64,000 bases of DNA, from NCBI GenBank assembly GCA_023053685.1, contig JALIGW010000001.1:53193359-53257358 (forward strand), given 5' to 3'. A program made the position numbers and the translations under genes. Origin of the DNA: Diadophis punctatus similis (lineage: Eukaryota; Chordata; Lepidosauria; Squamata; Dipsadidae). Numbering within the stretch: position 1 is the first letter of the stretch; every line of letters begins with the position of its first letter. The notes under the pieces are model-generated. The model saw only the letters and a list, made by a program, of their open reading frames with translations, was not told where the DNA came from and did not search any database. Shown one piece after another: positions 27,447-39,137 of this stretch.

Positions 27447-27663
27447 TGGTGGCACAGTTGTTAGAATGCAGTATTGCAGGCTAATTCTGCTGACTGTCAG
27501 GGGTTCAATCCTCACTGGCTCAAGGTTGACTCAGACTTCCATCCTTCCAAGGTCAGTAAAATGAGGACTCAGATTGTTGGGGGCAAAATGCTGACTCTGT
27601 AAACTACTTAGAGAGGGCTGTATAGCACTGTGAAGCGGTGTGTAAGACTAAGTGCTATTGCTA
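27447..27663 (+). mobile_element. tRNA-derived SINE with L2-like tail (older copy)
   Basis: The head GGTGGCACAGTTGTTAGAAT, the B-box-like GGTTCAATCC, the body GGTTGACTCAGACTTCCATC and the tail GAAGCGGTGTGTAAGACTAA ending in GTGCTATTGCTAT mark the same family as 17961-18182, with more substitutions. Confidence 0.85.
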
Positions 27664-27990
27664 TTTCACTTTTTACACAAGACAGAGACATAGTAGACAA
27701 GGTCACCAGCCCTGATGATACCTGTGCCACGTGCAACATTCCCTGCTAATGATAAAAGCATACCTTTATCAAGAATGCATTGCAAGTTATCTTAACTTGA
27801 TCGAACCCTGGCCTTGATAGTTTATGCCAAATCAGATCAATTCAAGGTGTGCAACTAGAAAAATCAAACTTCTCAAACTTCTCATTACTATTATAAGATC
27901 CAGGAGTCTTTTCAACACCAAAAATGTACAAGAAAGAAACGACAGTTTGCAAAACAAAGAAACAGAAAATAGTGTATATTAGGGCACATA

Positions 27991-28984
27991 CCGTATTTTT
28001 CGGAGTATAAGACGCACCGAAGTATAAGAAGCACCTTAGTTTTGGGGGAGGAAAACAAGGGAAAAAGGCCTCTGCCTCCAAGCAATTTGCCAAACAGCAA
28101 ACAGCACAGATTATATACACTGTTTGCTGTGTATTTCTGTGCATGTGTGCCTGACCCATAGAAATAGCAAAGAATTGGAGAAATCTACATATACCAGAAA
28201 GTTTTCTTAAATGTAGTCACACTAACTCTTCCCAATTATTTAAATAGATCTACTCCAAGGTAACTAAACTCTAATACTAAACAGAACACTGTTACATTTC
28301 ATACTATACTTGTACAGAGCTGTTAAAATTAATTAAAATTTCTGGAAGTATACATTATTCTCTATTATTTAAAAGAAGATACAATAGCACTGGGCCTCTT
28401 CAGAGCAAGCATTTATTTTAAAAAGCTTCTTTATTTTGTTAAGTTGTCTAGATTTACAGGGATCTCCAACCTTGGCAACTTTAAGACTTGTGGACTTCAA
28501 CTCCCAGAATTCCACAGCCAGCAAAGCTAACAAAGCTGGCTGTGGAATTCTGGGAGTTGAAGTCCACAAGTCTTAAAATTGCCCCTGTCTCTAGAACAAT
28601 AATAAAGCAGTCTTTAAAAAATAAGTCTAATAATTTGAACATTCTACAGACATTTATAGTTATTCACTTACCCCCTTCCATCCAGTTCAGCAAAAAATAA
28701 AAATCTGCCTGTCTCTCCCAGCTATTTGCCTTTGTAGTTAGTTTCACTTTCATTTTCCCAGGTGGCAAACCTAATCAGCTGTTGATGGGAAACTCCTACT
28801 GACTTGCTTGGCTTTACAGGCTCTTCCCTCTTTCCTGCAAGCAGGTAAATTGCTGGAAGACAGAGGCCAAAGGGTGGGTGGGTGGGTGTGGGTGGGTGGG
28901 GCTGCATTCGGTGTATAAGACGCACCCAAGTTTTCACCCTCTTTTGGGGAGTAAAAAGGTGCGTCTTATACTCCAAAAAATACG
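27991..28984. mobile_element. Mariner-like MITE with TA flanks (994 bp), carrying a nested foldback
   Basis: The ends CCGTATTTTTCGGAGTATAA followed by GACGCACC and GGTGCGTCTTATACTCCAAA followed by AAATACG are inverted repeats flanked by TA on both sides (27989-27990 and 28985-28986). The interior is non-coding and contains the foldback insertion at 28456-28594. Confidence 0.75.
28456..28594. repeat. Foldback element with ~62-bp arms
   Basis: CTTTAAGACTTGTGGACTTC and AACTCCCAGAATTCCACAGC on the left are perfectly mirrored on the right (GCTGTGGAATTCTGGGAGTT, GAAGTCCACAAGTCTTAAAA). A short AAAGCTAACAAAG spacer separates the arms. The family is the same as 14313-14406. Confidence 0.85.
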
Positions 28985-29596
28985 TACTTAGTGTGCCCTA
29001 CCTGTGTAGTGGCTAAAATACATGCACAAAAGCATGCAGCAATAAAGCTCATGTTCTTTTATCTTATACCAGCCTGCTCTTATCTGAAAAAAAATCAACC
29101 AGTAAGTTTAAGGGAAAGTCTTTTTATTTTCCCCACTTCATTCAAACCAGCAGCTTTTACCTAATGGGGAATGTTTCCTGCCAAATTCACCTCATTAACC
29201 TCCTGTTGGAATCACTTCTGAAACTGAACTCATAGTTTCAAGACTTCACCTGTTTAGTATATGCCTGTAGCATTTTTTGCAGGGAATGTGGCGTGGGATG
29301 ATTAAATGGGATCCAATTAGACAAGATTATACCTTCAAAGGAGCAAGAGCTAAAGATTATACAGAAAATAACAATTATCTGGAATAAGCAGATAAAAGCT
29401 GCCAACTTTTCTTTGGATTGTTACAAGAAACTCAGGATGCAAAAAACTAAGAGGCAGGTCCTTGCTTATCCAAGCACCATCTCTATTTTTTTTTTAGCTG
29501 ATCAAATTCATGAGAACTTTTAAAGGACCTATTATAGTAGCATTCTACAATCTGTTGACCTCTTGATGTATTGGACTACAAACCCCATAACTCCCA

Positions 29597-29770
29597 GCAG
29601 GGGTGGGTTGTAATTTTTTTTACTACAAATAGGTTCTGTGGGCATGGCTTGGAGGTCAGATGGGTGTGGCTTCAGATGGGCATGGCTTGGTCAGGTGACC
29701 GGGTGGGTGTGGTCAACTTGTAAAATGTGATGAAACTCACTTAACAACACTCTTGCTTAGCAACCAAAAT
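29597..29770. mobile_element. hAT-like element end
   Basis: CAGGGGTGGGTTGTAATTTT is followed by GGGCATGGCTTGG and GGGTGTGG repeats, as in other CAGGGGTGGG-ended elements in this window. The other end was not identified, and the copy runs into the CTTT tract. Confidence 0.45.
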
Positions 29771-29781
29771 TGTGATCATAA

Positions 29782-29945
29782 GTTTTTCTTTCTGTCTGTC
29801 TGTCAGTCTGTCTTTTTTCTTTTTGTTTCTTTCTTTCTTTCTTCCTTTCCTTTTCTTTCTCCTTTCCTTTTTTCCCTTCCTTTCCTTTCCTCCTTTCCCT
29901 TCTTTCCTTTCCTTGTTTCCTCCTTTCCTTTCCTTTTTTCCTCCT

Positions 29946-30008
<63 letters not shown>

Positions 30009-30015
30009 CTTTCTC
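29782..30015. repeat. (CTTT)n / (CCTTT)n microsatellite
   Basis: About 230 bp of polypyrimidine repeat, with a pure TTTC tract at about 29949-30010. Long open frames on both strands here are low-complexity artefacts. Confidence 0.97.
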
Positions 30016-30624
30016 GGCGGCGGGAGAAGGAAGAAAGTGCTCTGAGTCTGGGAGGGTGGGCAGCCCAGCCCAGCAGCGGCGCATCCCTTGTCATCTGCAG
30101 TCCTGGAGCGCCATTGCCGCCACAGCTGCCACTCTCGCCTTCCTGGCTTCGGCTCCGGGACCAGCAAAGAAGCACGGTAGAGCGGGGCCAGGGCGTTAGT
30201 GCGGGAGTGGCGAGGAGTTCAGGGCAGGTGGCGATTCATCTTCATGCGCAGAGGGCAGGGGGTCCCCCGCTGCCCCTCCTCCACGCAACCTGCTGCTGCT
30301 GAGTGGTCTTCTTCATGCCGCCCGCTTCGCTCGTGGGGCAGATGGGCTGGAACCTCCGCACTTTTTTGCTGGCACGGTTGAACGGGGCCGGGGCCATTTC
30401 CCCCTCCCCCTTCGCCCTGCCTGAACATACAGCCGCCGCGCCTGCCTCTCGCCTGTCGCGACTCCAACGGTGGTGGCTTCGGGAGATGCGGGCTCATCTG
30501 GAGCTGCTCCCCTGCAGATTGTCCCTGCTGCCCCTGGGTGCGAGGGAGCGGGGCAGGCGAGAGGCGGGTGCAGTGGCTGTATGTTCGGGCAGGGCGAGGG
30601 GAAGAATGGCCCTGGCCCCGTTCA
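30016..30624. repeat. GC-rich region ending in a ~75-bp inverted repeat
   Basis: The block is CpG-rich. 30379-30453 (starting TGAACGGGGCCGGGGCCATT) is the approximate reverse complement of 30551-30624 (ending GGCCCTGGCCCCGTTCA). No conserved protein was recognised in any frame, so I treat it as the body of a foldback-type repeat rather than a gene promoter. Confidence 0.55.
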
Positions 30625-30625
30625 G

Positions 30626-30857
30626 CCCAGGTGGCGCAGTGGTTAGAGTGCAGCACTGCAAGCTACTTCAGCTGACTGGTAGTTGCAGTTTGGCGGTTCA
30701 AATCTCACCAGCTCAAGGTTGACTCAGTCTTCCATCCTTCCGAGGTGGGTAAAATGAGTACCCAGATTGTTGGGGGCAATATGCTGACTCTGTAAACCGC
30801 TTAGAGAGGGCTGTAAAGCATTATGAAGCGGTATATAAGTCTAAGTGCTATTGCTAT
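30626..30857 (+). mobile_element. tRNA-derived SINE
   Basis: The head CCCAGGTGGCGCAGTGGTTA, B box GGTTCAAATCTC, body AAGGTTGACTCAGTCTTCCA and tail AGCGGTATATAAGTCTAAGT ending GCTATTGCTAT mark a well-preserved copy of the SINE family, inserted directly after the GC-rich inverted repeat. Confidence 0.9.
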
Positions 30858-31553
30858 AATGGCTTGTCTGGAGCAGCTAAACTATGTTTAAGCAAGGCTG
30901 TGCTTGGCTGTACCTGAATCCAGCTATAAAGAACCTGGCCCAAAGGCATCGAGCAAGAACCGCAGCTCCCCCTCCCCTCTTCCCCACCAGTCCCAACAGT
31001 AGGACTCAGAAGAACGGCAGCAAATATTTAGAGTAGATTTTTCCAGCAGTCAAAACCACAGGGAAAAATTGACATTTTAAATAACTCTTGACTAATAACC
31101 ACACGGGTAGAGTTAATACGTGGGCCGGCAAAAATGACCCTGGGGTTGGACTAAATGGGGGGGAGGGGACGACCCCAGACAGTGGCCGCAGCAGTACTTG
31201 TCCTCGTCTAAAGGCGTTCACATTCGGAGTCCTTTTTGCCCTGCCGCAGCCTTGGTAGCTGCTTGTTATCCTGGCGACGGGCTCTGCGCTGCCACTATCA
31301 GCAGAGGAGAAGGCGGCTCCTACTCTTTCCAATCTCCGCACGGCAGCTTTGGGCCTTGCGAGTCTTTTCCTTCACCTCAGCTGGGGCTCAGCCCGTCAGT
31401 GAACAGATTGGCTCACAAGTCCCTCCCCTCGCCTTCACGGGGAGGAAGCAGGCCGTCTTGGGAGCGAAGAGGAATGCAACCTAGTACCCACACAGACACA
31501 CACAATATGTAGGGAGCTACTCTTAGCACAAACTACCACAGAGAAATCTCTAG

Positions 31554-31632
31554 AACAGGGGTCCCCAAACTTGGCAACTTTAAGACTTATGGACTTCAAC
31601 TCCCAGAATTCTCCAGTCAGCATAGCTAAATA
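31554..31632. repeat. Foldback short element, one arm
   Basis: CAGGGGTCCCCAAACTTGGC followed by AACTTTAAGACTTATGG and CAACTCCCAGAATTCTCCAG is the left arm of the 14313-type family. The right arm is absent. Confidence 0.6.
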
Positions 31633-31929
31633 AATAAACTAACTTTGTGCCGCTGCCTGCCTGCCTGCCCACCCTGGCTCTGCTTAGAATAAACGTTGTC
31701 CCGAATCATTTGGGCTAGAAAACATCCCCACCCATCCCATCCCTTTATCCACAGGAGTTGTCCTTTTGCTTTCCCCGGTTGCTTCCCTGACTCCTGTTGC
31801 TTTTTTCCCCCTTCAGTAAAGTTTTGCTTTGAACAGGCACAAATAACTCACATGGGGAGGAACTGTTGGGTTCTCTTTTGAAATTTAGCAGCGCTGCTAC
31901 AAAACTGGGAGGTTTTCTCATATTGATTC

Positions 31930-32267
31930 TGTCACGATGTGAATATTGCCAGTTGAGCACCTCTGCAATATTTCTAGGTTTATTGTATTTTCTAATCAAG
32001 CAGACATGTGATATGTTTTACTGCGCATGTGTGCATTCCAGGAGTCTCCTCCTTTTCTGTTTCTCCTGTGAGCCTCGCCCGAGGCAGACGTGAATTCTTA
32101 ACTGAGAAAATGTAGCTTATTTAAGGTTTATGTTCTTTTGTTACTTTTGTGCTAAAATAAATATTTTGCTAATTAGAATTGAATCTCGGTTTTATTTTCT
32201 AAGTAAGGATGACTTCAAAGAAGCAAGATCCTATATCGCCTCGATAGGAATAATTCTTATTCCGTCA
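31930..32267 (+). mobile_element. Solo LTR (338 bp), same family as 16873-17197
   Basis: It begins TGTCACGATG and ends TTCCGTCA, with a perfect 5-bp target duplication GATTC (31925-31929 and 32268-32272). An AATAAA signal lies near 32155. Blocks shared with 16873-17197 include GCATGTGTGCATTCC, AAATAAATATTTT and a terminal ATTCTTATTC. The sense orientation is the same as its relative. Confidence 0.85.
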
Positions 32268-33022
32268 GATTCAGTGTATTTCTCCTCGCCAGGCCCTTCC
32301 CTTCCTTTCCTGTTAGGAAAGCCTCCTGCAAAAAGGGCCAATCGTTCTGATTTTTCAATGATTTTTTGTAGTGCAGGAATCAGGGAAGCAACCGGGGAAA
32401 GCAGAAGGACAACTCCAGTGAATAAAGGGATGGGGGGGTTCCAGCCCAAATGATTTTGGGCAATGTTTATCTTCATGCCACACACCTGATACAACGTCTG
32501 TTCTCAATCACAAATTCTTCCCTAGAAGTCCCGTTTTCTCCTCTGACATCCTCTTTCCCCGCCAAAGTTCCGATCCTGGGAATCTATGAATAGCTCCTCT
32601 CCTCGTAACTAAGCTTCTTTCTTCATTTTTTCCCTCTTTCGACCCACCACACCGTAAGGTGACTGGCTAACTGGCAATCTCCAGTAAGATGCGTGTCTCT
32701 CAGCCCTCCTGCCTCATGTCCTGCCCCACCTGCCACCCCCAAATTGTGCCCCACTGCGTGAGAGGCGCATCTTACCAGCTCCGGATCTTGCTCCGGATCT
32801 TGCAGCTTTTTCGGGGTTTTCTAAAAAAAAAAAGGCCTCTCCAGACGAGCTGGAAAACCTCCGTGATGGAGGGAGCAGTCGGGCAGCATTTCCCCACTAC
32901 CTCCCTGGGCGTCTGCAACCTTGGAGCCTGCAGCAACTCCTGGCCCTTGCATAGTAAAGGAAAAGTTCTCGTGAGTGCGAGGCAATTAACTTCGTTCTCT
33001 TTGAGAACCACTTTGCACCTTG

Positions 33023-33088
33023 TTTGGGGTGACATTTGCAGTGCCAAAAGTTCACTTTGGGGTGACATTTGCAGTGCCAAAAGTTCAC
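33023..33088. repeat. Perfect 33-bp tandem duplication
   Basis: Two identical units beginning TTTGGGGTGACATTTGCAGT lie side by side. They are non-coding. Confidence 0.95.
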
Positions 33089-33099
33089 AATCCCTCCCC

Positions 33100-33318
33100 C
33101 CAAAAGCCAAAAACAAGATGGTGGCACATGTGCAGTGCCGGAAACTCGGCTTCTGCGCATGTGCAGAAAAAAAAACCTGGGAAAAAGCCCCCCCCAAAAA
33201 ATTTTTTTTAAAAAAAGATGGCGGTGCCCACGGGCCAGCACCAACCGAATCAGTTCCGTGACATCATCGCGACATCACCAGCGGGTTGCTACCGGTTCGG
33301 GCGAACCGGGAGTAACCC
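33100..33318. mobile_element. hAT MITE remnant with ATGGCGG motifs
   Basis: It contains GCTTCTGCGCATGTGCAGAA, AAAGATGGCGGTG and the terminal-type GGTTGCTACCGGTTCGGGCG, related to 39240-39518. The left end is unclear and no target duplication was found. Confidence 0.5.
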
Positions 33319-33628
33319 ACGTCTGACTCCAAGTCACTATAACCAGGAATTGTTTAGACTAACAATCTAAATAAGATGGAGATCACCAAGTAGGAGAAAT
33401 CTGCTATTTTGCTAGTAAAGGAATGTGTCCTCTTTCAACAAGTAATTTGAAAGCAAAACAGTGCAGTAAAATATAGCTCTATTTCTGAATTTATCCAATT
33501 AAACAGATTGGTAATTCCATAGCTCTCTAACAAGAACAAGAATTGAAACCAAATGCTTGTTCACTTGGAAGAAACATCCTGGCATTTAACACGCATTCTT
33601 TTCATCTACTTTTCTTAAGGAATGTATA

Positions 33629-34021
33629 CAGGTAGTCCTCAATTTACAACCACAATTGAAATTTATGTTGCTAGGTGAGAAGTGAGCTTTGTGAAGTGAG
33701 TTTTGCCCCATTTTAAGATTTTTCTTGCTACATTTCTTAAGTGAATCACTGCTCTTGTTAAATTAGTAACACAGTTGTGAAGTGAATCTGGTTTCCCGAT
33801 TGGCTTTTCTTGTCAGAAGGTCAGAAAAGGTGATCACATGACCCCGGGACATTAAAGCCGTCATAAATGTGAGTCAGTTGTCAAGCAGCCAAATGTAAAT
33901 CATGTGACTATGGGGATGCTGCCACAGTAATAAGTATGAAAAATGATCATGTCACTTTTTTCAGTGCCGTTGTAACTTTGAACGGTCACTAAGTGAATTG
34001 TTGTAAGTCGAAGACTACCTG
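33629..34021. mobile_element. Mariner-like MITE (393 bp) with TA flanks
   Basis: The ends CAGGTAGTCCTCAATTTACA and TGTAAGTCGAAGACTACCTG are inverted repeats with TA on each side (33627-33628 and 34022-34023). The body matches the older copy at 6112-6503. Confidence 0.9.
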
Positions 34022-34029
34022 TATTGAGA

Positions 34030-35245
34030 CACCTATTTTTCTTTGCTTCTCTTACACTATAATACAAATCTATCTTAAATTCAAAATTTTCTTCTCCAAT
34101 ATTTTTTCCCCTTTCCTTTGCATGGCACTAGAACTGTGTCCATGCATTAATGGGGATATTCTGTTCCTATTACATACACACAGAAATAATCTTTAGGCAT
34201 GGTTACAGACCATCTCATAAGAACAGGAATTCCTGGTAAAAATACTTAATGTAGCCAAGTTGTAAAAATTCAGATAGGTAATAGAGGGCAGTAAAGGATT
34301 GCATTTGTTAGTATCTCTCTGGTGCCATCTTATGGTAGCTTATATTTCTGCAACCCAAATTTACGGTAGTAAACCTACATTAGGAATGCAGTACAGTACA
34401 GCATTATAAACTAAATGAAATGCAAAATACTCATTTATTTCTGAATTAGGATTTTTCCTCCACAGGAAAAAAATGGAAAAGTAATTCAGAATAATAAATA
34501 TATGTATTATTATATATTAATAAACAGATGTAGAAGAAAAATATTTTTCTGGAAGCAGTCTAAGGCTATAATGTCACAGTTTAATTTAGGAATAAAAAAC
34601 ATTTTTGCAAATTAACATTCTTCTCCCTCTCTCTCAATCATACACAAAGAGAGATGGAGGAGAGAAAGAGAAGGCTGGCCATAGTGATATACTGGAGCAG
34701 GGAGTGCCTGATTCTAGTCCTCAATTTGCACAGAAACAGTTAGATAACTTTGGGCCAGACTGGGAAGTTTGTGAAATATCTACCTTCCAATCTGTACCAG
34801 ACCAGTGTGGTAGAAAACAGTCCATAGTCTTCAGTGAAGAGGCCTTCATCCTGCAGTGGATTGATTCAGGCTGCTGCTGCTGCTGCTAATGATGATGACC
34901 AAAATTTTATCAGTTTTCAAAAACAGTGGTGAATTTACACTTATCTCTGTGAAATAAACAACCGTAGTTTTCTCCTTATATAGTGCCAGGGCATCCAAGC
35001 AAGGGAAGGGGACAAAGAAGTCAAGAAGGCAGCCACAACCACATGTTCAAAACCCTACCCCTTTTTAGATACTTCACATGCTCTGCATATATTAAATGCT
35101 TCAATGATGCAGTCATAACCACAATCTTGACTTTTCTGATACCCTTCCAAGTTACCCGGTAGATGATCTTGAAGCATCATTTTTGAACATGTTGCATCAC
35201 TGTCCCAACATGTAGTTAGCCTTTATGGCTATTTCACAATGGTGC
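34030..35245. other. Intergenic, no feature recognised
   Basis: No gene or RNA is supported. A short GCT run at 34870-34888 is the only low-complexity tract. Confidence 0.45.
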
Positions 35246-35246
35246 A

Positions 35247-35248
<2 letters not shown>

Positions 35249-35297
<49 letters not shown>

Positions 35298-35310
35298 TGT
35301 GTGTGTGTGC
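35249..35310. repeat. (TG)n microsatellite
   Basis: About 60 bp of TG repeat with one TTTG interruption. Confidence 0.97.
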
Positions 35311-35388
35311 ATATGTTTGTTTGTTTCCAGTAGAGACATTTTTGTATGTGCTACTGTAGCAATAATGAAATGTATTGTGAGACATTGT

Positions 35389-35612
35389 GAGCCATGATGG
35401 TGCAGTGGTTCAAATGCAGTATTGCAGGCTAACTCTGCTCACCGCCAGGAGTTCGATCCTGACTGGCTCAAGGTTGACTCAGCCCTGCATCCTTCCGAGG
35501 TTGATAAAATGAGGACCCAGATTGTTGGGGGCAACATGCTGACTCTGTAAGCTGCTCATAGAGGACTGTAAAGCACTGTGAAGCGGTATATAAGTCTAAG
35601 GGCTATTGCTAC
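35389..35612 (+). mobile_element. tRNA-derived SINE (older copy)
   Basis: The head GCCATGATGGTGCAGTGGTT, B-box-like GAGTTCGATCC, body GGCTCAAGGTTGACTCAGCC and tail GTGAAGCGGTATATAAGTCT ending GCTATTGCTA mark a family member with scattered substitutions. Confidence 0.87.
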
Positions 35613-36430
35613 TCTACATCTGGCAGATCGACCTATTTAAGCCATGCTGCTATTCTACTACATGTCCCCAAGGTGCCAGATGTTTACGTTTAATTAAAAT
35701 AAATGAAATTTCTACAAAACACTTGTTCTCTAACACAGATGAGATTTGCAGCATTTTATCTCAGCATTCAGCACTCAGTTCTCCACAGCCTTCTGGGCAA
35801 AAAGAAAATGGAGGAAAAAGAAGAGAAAGCTTTTAAGCTACCTGTTTTGATTTCTCATCATTTATAATTGGTATTAGTTTTGGATAGTATCCCAGAATGA
35901 AAGTGGATTCATAAATCATTAAAAGGTTTAAACAGGATTTTAGTTTGTCCTTTGCTGCTGTTATCTTTTGTATTTGAAATTAAGTTCAATTCTACTGCAC
36001 TTGATTTTAATCTTTAGGAATGGTGGGCAATTTGGGCAACTATTACCAATGCTGGTGGATTTCTGCCACATCAGTGCATTAGGTCCTCTAAGGATCAGAA
36101 CTTGCAAAGGAAAACCCAGTGGTTACATCAGCATCTCTTTGCTACTATGAAGAAATCAGTAATCTATTTTTCCAGTATGCCATCCTTGGATCATTGAGTG
36201 CAGCTTGTTAGTTGTAAAATTTCAGAGGGATATCCCAAATACAATAGGTTTCTTAGTTTCATTTAGAACAGTTCCTGCTTGGGACTTTAACATTCCTCAG
36301 GCTAAATATATAAATATGCAAATAAATATAGGCTAATCTCAGTGGAAGTTGAAAGAGGATCTAAAATACACTGACTATATGGACTGGAAAGTACTGAATC
36401 AAGAGGAATCTGGTAGCATATTTATTGTAT

Positions 36431-36620
36431 TGAGAGCAGGGGTTGGTTCCACTTACCTTCACCATCGGTTCGCATCATGCTCGCGTCCCCTTGTGCAATT
36501 CTGCTTCCGCCCACGCTCAGTATCAATAATCAGCCCGAAACACAGCTGAGGAGCTGATCAGCTGTGCTTCCGGCAAAGGAATAAAGGTCAGTATTAACCC
36601 AGGGGCAGGCGGGAGGGCCC
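36431..36620. mobile_element. hAT-like fragment (GCAGGGGTTGG end)
   Basis: CAGGGGTTGGTTCCACTTAC followed by CATCGGTTCGCATC resembles the CAGGGGTGGGTTCTAACTTA end of the 39240 element. The rest is not clearly alignable. Confidence 0.4.
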
Positions 36621-36784
36621 TTTTTCAAGCAGCAGCAGAGGAAAAAACTTCCAAACAGTAAAAAATTCAATTATTTGTAAATAGGAGCTGAGGTTTTCTC
36701 AGGAAAGACTTGCATAGTTTAAAATATCCTAGTATTTGCCTACCAACATTGTTTATGCCCAGAAGAGGTCTGTTTGTTTCTCAT

Positions 36785-36793
36785 GCACACACA

Positions 36794-36865
<72 letters not shown>

Positions 36866-36874
36866 ACACACACA
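36785..36874. repeat. (CA)n(GA)n compound microsatellite
   Basis: A pure CA run is followed by a pure GA run and a short CA run. Confidence 0.97.
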
Positions 36875-37359
36875 ATGTAATGTTTACAGGAAGGAGCTGT
36901 CAAATATTGTTGAGGGGACTGTCAACCATTCTTCAGTCAATGAACACTTAAAGTTCTCACATTCCAGATAACTGTACTTATAACCCCAGAGAATGTTTGA
37001 ATAATCCTTGGGCAACTGTGACAACTGAGTTTTTTTAAGAGTGGCATGCTCCTTGTCATAAACACAGCCATTGATTGACAGTGGTAAAAGAGAAGAGCAA
37101 AGTGGTCTGGCAGAACATGTGACACCACTCAAATTATACACAGTTTATTAAATAGACTGGACTTCACCAGATGAACAGTACGGTGTAGGAGATCAAGTAT
37201 TAGTTGCCAAGCTATGTGTCAGATGAGCTGCTGAAATGTGCTTGGAAAATGACAGCTCAAAGTTGGATGTACAGTATTTACTGCTTTTTGTCTATGGGCA
37301 AAATAGGAAAAACATCAATCTCAATAATGTAAGTGAACATAGTTTGTGTTTGAGAACAT

Positions 37360-37575
37360 ATTTGGGTGTAGAGGTTAAGACACTAGGCTAGAAACTCTGA
37401 ATTCTAGCCTTCCTTAGGCTCAGAGGCAACTGGATAATTCTGGATCACTCATTCTCTCTTTCTCTCAGCCATAGGAAGAACTCAGTTGCAAACCATTTTT
37501 AAAAATCTTGCCAATAAAACTTCAGGGACTAGTCCAAATAGTTGCCAGGGGTCAATACTGACTGAAAGGCATAAA
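37360..37575 (+). mobile_element. Sauria-like SINE (decayed)
   Basis: GGGTGTAGAGGTTAAGACAC, TCTCTCAGCC and GTTGCAAACCATTTTTAAAA correspond to the head, middle and tail of the 23026 copy. Confidence 0.65.
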
Positions 37576-37599
37576 AAAGTGTTTTGAATTTTTCCTTGT

Positions 37600-39130
37600 T
37601 TGCTTGTTAGGGCTATAAATGTGTTATTTTGTTAAATGGATGGTCTCATTCTCCTTTTCTCAGAACCAGTTCCCTCAACTTTATGTAAACCCCATCACTG
37701 TTTAAAGCAAATTAGTAAAGTTTTTTTGTTCAACACAAATTAGTTCAGTTTTTACTGTTTAAAATTGGCTGTCTTATAGCTAATAGCCAATACTGTTATT
37801 TTAGGATTAATAAATTTAAGCAATAATTGAAAATGAAGTAATTGATTCTCATATATTCCCAGAGTCCCTTTAAACAAAGTTGTATGACTATATTTATTTG
37901 CCTTTCAGATTGACTTTTAAGTTATTTAAATTTTTTAATAATCATTGAGTGTAAATATTTTCTTGCCTGTGTATTTTAAAAGTTTTAGTGGTTTTGCAGT
38001 TTCGGCTTAATAGTGTTTGCAATAAGTGAATTAGTTTCTACCTTTCAGATATTTACTAATAGTTAATTTTCATTGTATTATTCAATTATTTTGTGTTTCA
38101 TTGAAATTGTACTCAATGACCACAATAAAGATTTAAAAGCTCACAGCATACACAGCCATGACATGTATTCTGGAAGAATGCAGCAATTGTATACAAAAGT
38201 GCTCTTGTTATAGACAAGCGAAACACTTGGAAAAATGCTGTGGGACCAAATCTCAGACTGCATCAGAGACTTTATTGATATTGCCACTTTTCTTCTTTCA
38301 TATGCATTATGTGAATTTGCATAATATATTCAAGAGGTTGTGGGAATAAAAGAATCTTTTCCAGAAAAGAGACTTGCACATAAGGAAATAAGACATGAGA
38401 ACTATGAGGTGGGGATAACTAGATCACAAATCACTTAAACAGAAGAACATGATTTATTTTAAAACAAAAAGCTTCAATATTCAGAAATAAAGAAAGGATA
38501 CATAAAAGAGAAACAGAAAAAAGGAGAAAAGAAAACACAGAGAGAAAAAGGACAAAAACATAAGACATATAAGAAAGCAGCTGTTTTTAAATACCTTGAC
38601 CACACAGAGCAATACTGATTGGTGGGAGAAAATAGTTCCCAAATCACGTGAATCAATGCATGTAGGCTTTCAGAATTCACAGAGGGGTCAAGAAAGTCAA
38701 GATGTGCTTTATCACAAGCACAACCATGTGATGAAAATGTGCTCCCTTTTTATATGTGTTGCAATGCACGTAAAGGCTTTGATCACACGGTTGTACCGCC
38801 ATCTTGACTTTCTTTCTTCACCCTTCCCTGTGTAGGCTTTATTTACACAAGAGAAAAATTGTATTTCCAGGCTGGGACACAGTGCAATATACTAAGTTCT
38901 AATAGTGTAGACACAGAGATAAACAGGAATAAAAATATTTAATAAAAGTATTTAACGTAAAAGGTTGCTGAATAATGGATCTGTGAAGCTATTAAACCAA
39001 AAGAAGCCCAGTTGATAAACATGATGGGCAATTAAAAGTAGAAACCATGGAGTTAATAGGAAAATAAAACTGAAGCCATTTTAATTACCATGTTTTTGAG
39101 AAAGGACAACAAACAACTTACTTTCATATT
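37600..39130. other. Intergenic, no feature recognised
   Basis: AT-rich sequence without a recognisable gene. 38640-38830 contains a short inverted pair (GGTCAAGAAAGTCAAGATG and CATCTTGACTTTCTTTCTTC), possibly a decayed MITE. Confidence 0.4.
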
Positions 39131-39137
39131 GAAGTTA

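Noticed and set aside
29741..30302. Open frames rich in Lys/Glu/Arg or Phe/Ser/Leu
   Set aside because: They are translations of the (CTTT)n microsatellite and its flank, not proteins.
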